The position numbers and the translations under genes are program-made. Shown here one piece after another: positions 13,501 to 25,900 of a stretch of DNA of 64,000 nt. The notes beneath the pieces were generated by a model that saw only the letters and a list, made by a program, of their open reading frames with translations, was not told the origin of the DNA and did not search any database. Position 1 is the first letter of the stretch, and the number at the start of each line of letters is the position of its first letter. Source of the stretch: Dermatemys mawii (Eukaryota > Chordata > Testudines > Dermatemydidae). The stretch spans positions 9,432,222 to 9,496,221 of the forward strand of contig ML677386.1 in the NCBI GenBank assembly GCA_007922305.1. The letters are read 5' to 3'.

Positions 13501-16500
13501 ATGGTGTTCTGTGGGAGTTTGTTGATGTTAGAGTTTCTGCAGGAAGTTGGTTAGGTCCTGGAGGTAATTTGCGCCCTGTTCAGTGAGTGGTTTGAGGATA
13601 GTTTTTTGGGAGTTCTGATACTCCTTTAGTAAGAGTCTTATTGCCAAATAGGATGGGTCTGCCTCAGTTCCCTTGTTTATGTATCTTGGGAAGCATATTA
13701 GACGATCCTTGCAGTGGGTCTGTTGGGAGTAGGAAGTAGAGTTCCTTGGAGGAGTTTAGGGAAGGATTTAGGATATTCTTAAATTTCTCTGTGAATTGTG
13801 TTGTAAGGTCTTTGTTTAGTTCTTTATAATAGGCTGGGTCAGAGAGATGTCAGTTGGCTTCACTGACGTAGCCATCACAGTCAAGGACTACTATGACACC
13901 CAATTTGTTTGACAACTATTTGGTGTTCAGATTTCAGAGATTGTTTAATTGTCCTTTCAGCAGTGTAGAGATTGTTGTGGATGCGTTATTTGTTAATGAT
14001 TTCAGTCATTTTTTTTCCTGAGGGAATCAATGTAATGCATGAGTGAAACTCATATTAATCTCTTACCGGTATAGGGGCTGGCTCTGGGCCCCCAGAAGGG
14101 GAGGGGCCTGGTGAGGAAGGAGTGGAGATGGGGGTCTGCATCCCCCAACCAGCCCATCTCCACTGCCTGACCCCCGCCACCCAGAGCTCCAGCAGCAATT
14201 TAAAATGGCCATATATATAAGTGTGGCGAAAAAAATTTCCTTGGAACCTAATTCTTCCCCCTTTTTACGTTAATTTTTATGGGGAAATTGGTTTTGTTTA
14301 ACATTGTTTTGCTTAAAGTACCATTTTTCAGGAACGTAACTACAATGTTAAGTGAAACAAATCTCAAGTGAAACAAAGCTAGAAACAAATCTTAAGCCAT
14401 ATAAATCAGGTACATGTTTGGATGTTACATGAAGAAGAGCAAAATGTTTGTCTTGTTGAAAATACTGGGTCTTTCGACAAGTATGACCATTAATCCACAA
14501 AATTCTCACCAAATGAGGAAAACTGTCCCTTTCATCACTTCATCTTCAACAATATATAAACTTTCACTTTTCCTTTTCAGACTAAGAACCCAAGATTGTA
14601 ACATGTGAGTCAATAAAATTAACGTAGTTCTTTTTTCATAGTTGCAAACAAAACATAGTATAAATTTAGTCCCAAAGATGCTATGACAAAGCAAGAAAAG
14701 ATTGAAGCACCAAAAGTTTATCTAATTGTATAACAGTAAAGAGTATTAACCTTTCGGACTTAAGATATGCTGTATCTTGCTTCTATGGGAATTTATAATA
14801 ATTTAATATAATTTTGCTAGTCAACTCCCAAGGCCAGATGTTTAGAAGAAGAGCCAGAATTTACAAAAGATGCTTATCTTTGGAGAATTACAAACTCTTC
14901 CCACATGTTAGAACAACAACTTACTTTTATTGTCTAGCTGAGCTCTGTATTTATTAAACCCTTTTAGCCGTACTCTCTGGCCCAAAAGATCAAGGAACTC
15001 TTCAAAAGCAGGTCCTGCTGTCTCATTGTTATACATCTCTTCCTCTGTGCTTTGGCCTGCTTTGCAATAAAGGACCCCAATCTTGTGCTGAAAACTCAGC
15101 TGAAATAAGAAAAGTAAAATTACAAATGGCAAAACATGGTAAGCAGTAAAACAGAAAAATATTAACTATTAAAACTTCTATTTTATTTCTGCAATAGCAG
15201 GCAAGGATTATTTAATAAATATGATCAATTATTTGAGAAAGTGAGGAAAAATTCTGATGCCAAAGATAACAAAGAAAACTATACTCAGCAAAGTCAACAG
15301 TCAGCATTCAACCATTGAGAGAACAAGCTGATAAATCCTTGACTTTTGACTTAGCTATCAATTATATATAGAAATGTCCAGTACTGCATGCTCTACAATT
15401 TTATATCTTTAATTGGCACTGGCTGCACAACTGTCTTCTTTCACAATCCGGGAACACAGTGAGGAATCTATTTTTAAAGCCCTGCAAATCCAAAGGTATT
15501 TGCTTTGTATTTGCAGACCATTTTGTGGATTACAGCGTGGATGTGGACACAAGTTTAGTATCCACACAGGGCTCTGCAGCACACAATCACCCAAGGCTCT
15601 CTGAGGCCATGGTTACACTGGCACTTTATAGCGCTATAAAGCCCCCACGAGCGCTATAACCTCAACCCCGTCCACACTGGCAAGGCACTAATAGCGCTAT
15701 AACTGCTGAGTTATAGCGCTATTATTAATCCACCTCCGCATGGGGAATAAGGGCTGTAGTACAGCTGCTGTAGCGCTACAGCAAGGATGTGGACACCCAC
15801 TGCACTACAAGTAATCTCTGGAGATGCCTAGAGCCATTTAAGGCAATTGATGTCTCTTCCCTTTGTTTTGAACTCGGCTGGAGGAATGCGGGGAAGTACC
15901 TCTTTAGAGTTTCTTTCTTAACTCGGCAGATAAGCAATGCAAATGTTTAAGGAGGGAGCCTGTGTGAAAACAAAGCCTTCTGTGAACGGAGGCTCACTGA
16001 CAGGCTTTCAGAAAAACGGAAAAACCACTGTCTCTCTCCCTCCGCATACACACAATGCGTCCCCCCTCACCCCCCTCGTTTAAAAAGCACGTTGCACCCA
16101 GCTGAATGCTGGGATAACTGCCCTAATGCGCTGCTCTTAATGCCGCATTAAGTGCCCCAAATGTGGCCATGCTATACCGCAGGAGCATCTGAGTGTGGAC
16201 ATACAATAGCGCTATACATATTCCTGTATAAGGGGACCGCTATAACCTATAGCGCTATAATCTTGTAAGTGTAACCATACCCTCAATCACGCAGCAGCAT
16301 TCTGGGAGTTGGGCATTCTGAGAGTTTCAGTCTCCAGCTTGCTTGGAGAGAGGAGGTAAATTACAACTCCCAGAAGGGAGTGAGCCAAGCACCATTTTGA
16401 AGGTAGGGTAGTTCTTTAAATGAGCAAGCAGTAATGGCTACAGAACGAGAGCAGCCATAACTGCATAAGAGTGTCCTAGCCCCACAAGGGGAGGGCTGCA

Positions 16501-18541
16501 TAGAAGGACCCAGAATTGTAGCCACCCTGCCCAGAGCGGGGAAGGCAGTATGGCAGGGGCAGAGCGGGTGGCAGGGCAGGATGTCTCTGGAGAGAAGTGG
16601 GGTTGGGGTGGTGGTTGAGGGCTTGACACAGCCTTGTGTTTCTGCTGCGCAGTGACCTATGGATAGGGTTGCCAACTCTCTAATCACACAGAAACCCTTG
16701 CCCCGCCCCACTTACTCCAACCTTTTGTCACTCGTTCTCCCCCAACTAGGGTGATCAGATGTCCCTATTTTATAGGGACAGTCCTGATTTTTGGGTCCTT
16801 TTCTTATATAGAGTCCTATTTTACCCCCCATCCCCTGTCCCGATTTTTCACATTTACTGTCTATACACCCTATCCCCAACTCTCACTCACTTTCACTGGG
16901 CTGGAGCAGGGGGTGGGGGTGCAGGCTCTAGGCTGGGGTGAGGAGTTGAAAGTATGGAAGAAGGCTCCAGGCTGAGAGGGAGTGCGAGATGCAGGCTCTG
17001 GGATGGAATTTGAGTGCGGGAGGGAGGGGGCTCAGAACTGGGGAAGGGGATTGGGGTGCAGGAGGGATTTTGGGGTGCTGACTCCAGGAAGGGGGCCTCA
17101 GGGCTGGGGGTTTGGGGTACTGGCTCCAAGTGGCTGGTGCTTACCTCAGGCAGCTCCCAATTGGTAGCACAACAGGGCTAAGGCAAGCTTCTTACCTGTC
17201 CTGGCCCACCACTACTCCCAGAAGCAATCAGCATGTACCGCCCTCCGCAGCTCCCATTGGCCAATTAGAGCTGTGGAGTTGGCACTCAGGGCAGGGGCAG
17301 GGGCAGTGTGCAGAGACTCCCTGGCCCCCCTCGAAGCGGCCAGGACCTGCCTGCTGCTTCCGCGAGCAGTGTGGAGTCAGGGCAGGTAAGGAGCCTCCCT
17401 TAGCCCCCTTGTGCTGCTGGACTTTTAGTGGCCTAAAATCTCCCAGCTTGGCTTTTGTAGCATCTGGGAAACAGAGCTCAACTCCTGGAGTCTCCTGATG
17501 AAACCAGGAGGGTTGGCAACCCTACCATGGAGTTGTTTAGAGACCTGCAAATCTGTGCAGACAATTTTTGCAGCTCAGATGTGGATACACCTTTTTGTAT
17601 CCATGAAGGGCTCTATCTATTTTCACATATTTTTAGCTTTTAAACTTCAGCTAGTTGGTCCTCTATATGTCAAGTGCTTCCCCATTCCACCTTTTTAATT
17701 ACATGAGAACAGCCATTTACAAGACATGCTTCAAATGAGTACTGAAAATAGGTTTTCACAAAATTAATTTCTTTTATATGCATTAATAAATATTTTTCCT
17801 CGTAAGTGTCTTTTGCAAAAAAGTAATTTCCTATTTTCTGACCATCTTCACAGGCAGAGATCTCTGTTATATGCACAGTGTACTGTAAACTAAAAATCAG
17901 ACTGCAATTTAATGTTGTTCAAATCTCAATACTAAAACATTTTTAGATTAGATGGGATTATTTTCTTGAGAAAAGGGTTGACTTATTTTTTGAGCCGGAT
18001 TTATAGACAAACAGGAAACACCCATATAAATGTATTAGTCTTGTTAGTCTTTCTACCAGCTATTAGAGCTTCCCAAACTGACAGACATCATCAGTCACAA
18101 CAGATTCCCTTAAGACATTTATCCATACACACTTTTCACATTTACTATCAAGTTCTAAAGTACTTCCTTAATTAAAATTCAGGACTACTGTCTAATACTG
18201 TTTGTTTACAGATTATAATGCTCTTCCTGTCAAAGCACACTCAGGTGAAAAAAAATCAACTTCACATTAGGCATACATAATATAAAGGCTACAGGGCTAA
18301 ACATATTTCAAGCCATGTTAACTCATGGGTGTGGTACTGCACTCATGTTTTATCATGACAACCGGTAAGAAAAGTCATGAGCTATGAATGGTAAAAAAGG
18401 CAAGCAATGAAAACATGGCAAAAAGTGTGTCATGAGAGTGGTTTTAAACCCATTTTAGTAAAAGTCATTCTTATACTAAATGAGTGGGCAGTTTAACTCT
18501 TAACTATGTGGTTTGTCTGCCTCCCCCCCCCCTTTTTTTTT

Positions 18542-18572
<31 letters not shown>

Positions 18573-21500
18573 CACACTCCTCACCAGCCCTGGAGGAATA
18601 AAAGCTCTCACTGCCAGTTCACAAAACCGGTCTTTTGTGCCATCATGATGTCACTGCTTTTCTGAGCTCCTGCTTTGTTTGCCTCTCATGAAGCCTAGGG
18701 TTCAACTTGGCAACACTCAAGATGCTCAGTAAAATTGGCTGAATTATCACAGGCATCCACCATTTACAAAAATCCTCAAATGTCAAAAGTCATGGATATT
18801 TTTAAAAACTCTGGAAAGAAGCAGATTCTATGCCTCTCATGAGAAAGAATGTAGCAAAACCTCCCTTGACTTCTATAGGACCAGAATTTCACTCTTCGTT
18901 ATTAAATTAAACCTATCAATTGGACCATTTCTACTTTGTTTTACTGATGTAAATCTGGCCTAACTCCACTGGCACTAAGAACAATTTCATAATACTATCT
19001 GTTCTGACTCAGGGAAGAAATTTGTTAGTCCTTATCTAATGGACGATGCTTTAGCTACTGAACAAACACCAGCATAGTTATGCTTGATGAGAAGCAGATC
19101 ACACTCCATTTATTAAGGGAATGCTTAGATGACAACTTCAGGATCTCTATCCTGCACAGTTCAACTTTTTGGCTGCAATGTTCAGAGGAACCCAGGGAAG
19201 TTGGGTGTTTAACATCAACTGAATTTCAAATCAATCTGAGCACCAATTCTCTTCGATCCCTTTGTAAATTCCAGCCTTTGTGCCAGAGAAGGGCAAAAAG
19301 ATTCCCATGCAATAAGAACATATATCATATGCTATCACCAGAAAAAGTACAATTATTAAAAATATTCCATCCTGATCTCCAGAAGAACAGGTAGCTGTTC
19401 CCATAAAACCTATGGTCAATCCCATTTGGATCTAATTGCCTGTTTCTCACAACAAATAGGAAAATACAGATTATTTACATTCTTGAAAGAGGTTAATCAT
19501 TCAGTTCACATCTACTTTGCTATTGTCATCATAGGAACAACAATTTCTATCCTCCATAAGCCATACTAGATTTCACTGGACACAAAACCTTTGATAGAAA
19601 ATGAGAGGAAACAATTATATGCAAACACTGGTCTCCAGCTGTGGAAAAGCTTCAATCAAACATTTCCTACACACCAGTCTCAAATGAATATTACCCTGGT
19701 GACAAAATTAATCCACTCTAGACCATGGTTCACATTTAAAAAGAAAATGTGGCTGTATAGCCAGTCATCACCTTCAGTTGTTATGAAAGACTCTTTTTAT
19801 ATTTGCTTGATTAATAAACTCAATGCATTAAACACCTAAGAGGATTAAAATCATAAAAGGATCTCATGCTAGTTCTATACACAGCTAAGGATGTCATGCT
19901 AGTTCTATACACAGCTAAGGGTGTCATGCTAGTTCTATACACAGCTTTCTGTATTTGCCTCAGTAACTATCTCAAGATAAGAGGCATAAAAGAAATATTA
20001 AAATAATATATTCATACTGATGACAGCACATTTCACAACAGAACTGAATTCTCAATGCTAAACATCAGGCATAAAAGCAGAAAAAATGAGAAGTGTTGTA
20101 TCTCAAAGTGATTAACTGATTATTATAACATTACTTTGGTTAGTTTGACTGCTTTATGCTTCCATAATGGACACCCAAATTACAGTCCCAGTTTATGGTT
20201 GTGTGTGATGGCAACGAGTTCTATAAATGCACCATTCAATTTGTTTAAAGAAGGAAATACCTTACATTGCCCCAAATGTGATTCCACTCTGCCCAATTAA
20301 TGTCACCGATACCCGAGCTGGAACTCATATGAGTTTGAACAAAAGAGATAGTTAGAATGATGTAGAACCTGAGGAGCACTAATATTAAAAGTTGGCTAAA
20401 TGCGCCTGATTTCCTTTGCTGTTTTTCATGAACTCTGACAAACCAAAGGAGAAAGTAAAAACATTATGCAAAACACACATTACATTTAAAACATGTATTT
20501 GGTAATTTATAAAAAATTATTTTTCTTTTAGCAAAGAAAATGAGTAGGGAAATAGAGAAAATGTGTATGCAAAACTGTCTTGACAGTCTCATAGCTAGGA
20601 ATTCTCTTCATCTACAATTACTCTGTTACAACTAAAAGACGACAGAAGAATGCCTTGTACACACTAACATGTTAGACGCAATCACTGTATTTCATACTGA
20701 ATTAATACTGAAAATTATTAAGACATGAGTGTCACTTATTTTTGCACGTACAATGATCATTTATTTAAAATTAAAATCTTAATTTTTTGCCTAGGTTAAC
20801 TGAAGGTATTCACAAGCTAGTCCTTCACAAATTATTCAGAAGCAGTAAACATGCTTGACAGTCTTTGAACGGAGCAGGTTCACTTTACTGAACCTGTTAA
20901 ATCTCACCATTATTCACTCTGAATTTAAAGTGTACATTTGTTTCATTGCTGATGCAGTGTTAACCTGTTAGATACTCAATTAGAATTTCAGCTGTTTGAA
21001 TTATAAAACATTTCACTCCACTGATAAGATTGCTACAGTGAATAAGAGAGTGCTAATTATAAGTTAAAATATGAAAACTAACTTGGGATCCACAGAACTA
21101 TGATATAAGTAAATGATATTTTTAACTATAATACATCTGATTTTCTGAGGTGCTGAGCACTTCCAGCTGCTATTGATTTCAGTTTTAAATGTAGAGGCAC
21201 ATTGTAATTTTATAAATCTTTAGAATTTTACCTATGGACTTTAATCTGAAAACCATTTTTGTGAAAAATTTTAAAAACATAGCACTAACTATATTCTCTC
21301 CCTCTCCTTCTCTTGGGATTCTCTACAGGTTACTTGTTCTTTCCCAAACTGCAAGTCAAAAAAAGCATATTGCTTGGGGAAAAAATTATTGTTCAAGTAC
21401 TTGTAACTCTGGCAATAACGCATTTTTCTGGAGTCATTGAACCATTACCTGTCACAATTCTCATTTTGTCATTAAAAATACTCAGTTGTGTGTGAACTCT

Positions 21501-22872
21501 TCTTAAAATTGGACAAACGGCTGTTCAAGAGAAAAAAGATTACATCACACATTCGTGTTTATTTACAACACCAACAAAAGATTTAAGGAAAAGGTACATG
21601 TTCTTTCAAGTGGATAGTCTTTGGAGAGAAATCATACACTACATACCCCTTGTTCATCCAGTTTAAGCAGCTGTTCAGAGACTTTGGGTGAGCTGGAAGC
21701 CTGCCTCAGGCACTGAATACTCAGCTCTGGTATTACATATTCCAGTACCTCTTTGAGAGGCAGGCCTCGTGCTGTGCCATGTCTAGCAGTAGATGGTATG
21801 GCATCTTCTAATATTGCTCCTCTCAATGTAGTAAGCTGCAGCAAGAGTGGAAGACCTCATTGAATATTTATAATTCGAACAGTATGCTATTAAAATACAA
21901 TCTTCTGGCTTTGATCTGGGGGCGGAGGGAGACACAGTTATGTTTAATTCATTGAGGTTAGTGAAGCAACTTAAACATTAAAGAGGAAACCGACATTTGT
22001 AACTTCTAAACAAAGGAGTTAAATATAGTAACACTAGACTGCAGAATTACTAGAAAATAGAAACTTTGGGCTGGTACTCAACTCCTGAACTCATTTCTTT
22101 TGTTTCTAAGGCTGTGTCTTCAATGCAAAAAAGGGGAGTCTTTTAGGATGATGAGACAGCAAATGTGAAAAATCAGGACAGGGGGTAGGGTAATAGGAGC
22201 TGATATAAGAAAAAAGACCCCCAAATCGGGACTGTCTCTATAAAATCAGGACATATGGTCACCCTAGAGTCTTTTTACAGCAGGATACTTAATGTTCATT
22301 AGCCATCCCACTTTAAAATCCTAGTTGGACAAGGCACTGTACTTTTAGGGCACGTCTACACTGCAGATTGGGAGATGTGACTGCAGCACACAGACATATC
22401 CTGATCTAGTTGGATCAAAGCTAACTTGAATAACAATAGTAGTGAAATTGCAGCAGCATGGGCAGCAACTCCTTGAGTACGTACCCAGGGTCCTATGCAG
22501 GCAGGACTAGCCCAGCAGCTGCATGTATGACCATCGCTTCACTATTCTCATTACTTGATCTAGCTTTTAATTTAGATCAAAGTTAACTGGGGTAACAAAA
22601 GCATGGACGGGTGTACATCTCCAAACTGAAGTGTAGACAAATCCTCACTGTGAGGTACCATAGGTGTGGTCAGCCACAGCAGAAATATAGTGTTTTTCTC
22701 ACAGTAACAACTACAGTGTCTTGTCTCTATTAGGATTTTACAGTAGGATAGCTAGTGTTCATTAGTTATCCGGAAATAAAAAAAAGAAAAGAAAAACACA
22801 AATAATGACCCCCCCACACACACTTCTTTTTAACAGTGAAGACAAAGCCTAAGTATTATACAACACATATTA

Positions 22873-22919
<47 letters not shown>

Positions 22920-25900
22920 TACATACACACATACACATATATGTACATATATATACACGTGTGTGTGTGTGTATGTGTGTGTATATATATATATATACAC
23001 ACACACACACGCACACGTATTTNNNNNNNNNNNNNNNNNNNNNNNNNNNNNNNNNNNNNNNNNNNNNNNNNNNNNNNNNNNNNNNNNNNNNNNNNNNNNN
23101 NNNNNNNNNNNNNNNNNNNNNNNNNNNNNNNNNNNNNNNNNNNNNNNNNNNNNNNNNNNNNNNNNNNNNNNNNNNNNNNNNNNNNNNNNNNNNNNNNNNN
23201 NNNNNNNNNNNNNNNNNNNNNNNNNNNNNNNNNNNNNNNNNNNNNNNNNNNNNNNNNNNNNNNNNNNNNNNNNNNNNNNNNNNNNNNNNNNNNNNNNNNN
23301 NNNNNNNNNNNNNNNNNNNNNNNNNNNNNNNNNNNNNNNNNNNNNNNNNNNNNNNNNNNNNNNNNNNNNNNNNNNNNNNNNNNNNNNNNNNNNNNNNNNN
23401 NNNNNNNNNNNNNNNNNNNNNNATACATATATACACATACATATATATACATACACACACACACGTGTGCATGTGTGTGTATATTATATATATAAAAATA
23501 TATAAATACGTGTGCGTATATATATATATATAATATACATATATAATATACATATATAATATACATATATAATATACACACACAGTGGAAACCTGAACGT
23601 TACAGTTAACGGGAATAGAGCTTGGCAAAAGTTTTTGGACAAAACTTTCATTGAAGAAATGCAGATTTGGGTTGGCTAAAACATTTATCAAGTTCATGCT
23701 GAATTCGCTAAATTGTTTCAGTAGAACAAAAAAATCCCCAAAAAGCTGAATGTTTTTGTGGCTGAATGCTCTCCTGATCCTCTTAGAGGGACAATGGACC
23801 TAGTGTAGCTGGACTGTCCTGGGGAAATCTAGGACTGGGCACGTATTGAGGTCACCGTGCAAATAGTAATCATGGCTGCTGGAAGCCAGAGTGTGGCTGG
23901 TGTTTGCTGACAGGCTGCTGGGGTCAGAGCTGCTAGACCAGGGCTGTCGCTATACACAGTCATTGTGGGTGTTATACCTGCATGCTGGAGGGCTGTTCAT
24001 CAGAAGCCCACGTTGGGAGCTACAGCAACAAAGCATTTTGAGGCACTCCAGATTGCAGGGCAAGTGGTCACAGCTCCTCACTTGCTTAAATTGTATCCCA
24101 GAATGTCAAAGGCTTGTTATGACATTTTTTGACACACAATATTTTGAATTTGAGTTCACTTTTGTTTCAAAAGATAAAAAAAAACCAAACAAAAAAAACC
24201 CCACTAAATGTTTCATTTTAGTCAGCCCCCATTTTCCTCCCGCAATTCAGCCACTATACCAGTTATTTGCACAGTTCTCATCAAGAACTGCTACTTTATG
24301 GCTAACAGGTATTTCTTGCCATGATGAAGAGCACAAGTTCTGAGAATCAAAGGAAAATTTGCGCTTGCTTATCACAAAGACCAACCAAAGATAACATGCA
24401 CCTGAAACTTTCCTTCAAATCACCACTAAAACTAGGATCCATGTGACTCATTGCTGTGATAAAAGAATGAACCAGTTTGGGAAAAAAAATACAAACTAGC
24501 CTGAATGTGAAAGTTTTGATCAGGTTTGATAAGTATACCTCCAATACAATCAAAGGCCACTTCTACTTCAAACAGGATCCACTATTTTTGCTTCAGTAAG
24601 GTATTAGCATTCCCTCTCCTTCAATAAACTACAGACTTGGAAGAGATTTGGCATCCCATGTTTATTCCAGACCGCAAATATGGTACATCATTTTTGAAGA
24701 AATAGCATTTTAATAGGCATTTTGAAACTATACACTTGTAACATACCTTGAGGAATAGTAAACATCTTCAAGTTCCTCATCCCTCCCTTTTGTCCCAAAC
24801 TTTCATACTTGCCACAAGAAACCTAACATTCTCCAGAAGCACCTCAGTCTAAACTTATCTTCCCTTGTTTGCGGTCTGCCCTCTCTAGTTCTCCATCTGT
24901 TCCCTCTGAATATATGTACCTGTAACCAATCCAACTGTTCCCTAATGGTTCCCAACCAAAGGAAGGAAACACTTCAGGAAGCAGGAAAATAAGCAAAATT
25001 TTGCTTCAGGAATCAGCTCTGACATGTATTAATGCTACTAGAACACACACCTCCCTGCAAATGTATTCATCTGTAAAATCTTTTAAAAGTCAATTCCCAG
25101 ATTAATGCTGGCATGAGAAAACAGCCAGTGTTTTAAGGCTTAACTTCTTTTACCTCCTTCTCCCCATTAAAACGACACTCAAACAGTACCTCACTTGTCC
25201 TGAAAGCTATACGATAGTTGAATTGAGATCCTTCTCTCTCCTTAGCATCTTCAACCTTCTCTCTCCGGATGCTGACTGCAACAGGACCTAGATTTTCATC
25301 AATTCCAAAGTAATTCTGATGCTCTGTAGCAGAAGAGAACGAATGCAAAAAGGAAGAGAATAGTGAAGTGTTAGACTGATGGCTTCATCAAATCTTACAA
25401 GAGAAGGCTTACAATGATAAAGAGGCATCCACTGTTGTACTGTGTGCAATACAATGGCTTTTCTATATCTAAACATTGTTTGATAGAAGAGATTACATTT
25501 TCTAGTTAAGATTAGAGATGCACATGGAACAATATCTGGTAGGACAAGTTCCCTATAGACAACAAAATTACATCCATTTCTCATGAGCAGACAAGCAGCA
25601 TGCATCTTTCAAAACTATATGGCTTTTTAGTAATATTTCAAGAGTGAAGCATTACCAAGCGTCATGGCATGCTTTATCACTGATTGACAATTCGTGTCAA
25701 AGTAGTATAACAACTGTCAGAAATTAACATGAAGACTTCATTGTAGTGGGTGGAAACAAAATTAGTCTATAGTAGGAACTGGAAAACACAACTCATTTTC
25801 TAAATAGTTTACCATGACAATACAAGCCACTATTTTATTTATTTTAAATAAAATGTTGTATTAAATTAATCTAGGTCACAGTATAGAATAATATGCACAC

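Larger units (their letters stand above)
9219..14924 (-). other. SIPA1L2 intron (5.7 kb) with a Penelope/LTR nest
   Basis: Donor A|gtaagt at 14924 and acceptor ttattttcag at 9219. About 10060-14030 is a Penelope-like element split by one LTR insertion that appears to carry a second. 14050-14365 holds two short repeat fragments. In 9219-10055 and 14370-14924 I see nothing beyond AT-rich intron. Confidence 0.75.
15100..21646 (-). other. SIPA1L2 intron (6.5 kb), DNA-transposon cluster
   Basis: Donor CAAGGG|gtatgt at 21646 and acceptor cttatttcag at 15100. 15477-17615 is a dense cluster of DNA transposons, followed by a homopolymer tract (18523-18572) and a minisatellite (19861-19946). 16286-16665 is GC-rich and unidentified. 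17620-18520, 18575-19860 and 19950-21646 hold no recognised feature, apart from a weak copy of a palindromic amniote repeat near 21141-21200 (aggtgctgagcacttcc). Confidence 0.75.
21836..25189 (-). other. SIPA1L2 intron (3.4 kb) with a microsatellite and assembly gap
   Basis: Donor AGTGAG|gtactg at 25189 and acceptor gctgcag at 21836. It holds two MITEs (22146-22264, 22348-22644) and a CA/TA tract interrupted by N bases. 23590-25189 shows no recognised feature. Confidence 0.75.

Noticed and set aside
14045..14225. Possible CpG-island promoter
   Set aside because: A short GC-rich block of repeat-like sequence inside an intron, with few CpG dinucleotides and no exon nearby.
16361..17498. Several overlapping frames of 60-128 codons on both strands
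   Set aside because: They fall in GC-rich transposon sequence and have no conserved domain.
19861..19946. CRISPR-like array
   Set aside because: Direct tandem 30-bp units without distinct spacers, in an animal intron; a minisatellite.
22830..23697. Open frames of 180-275 codons on both strands
   Set aside because: They are translations of CA/TA/GT dinucleotide repeats joined through 400 N; no real coding sequence.
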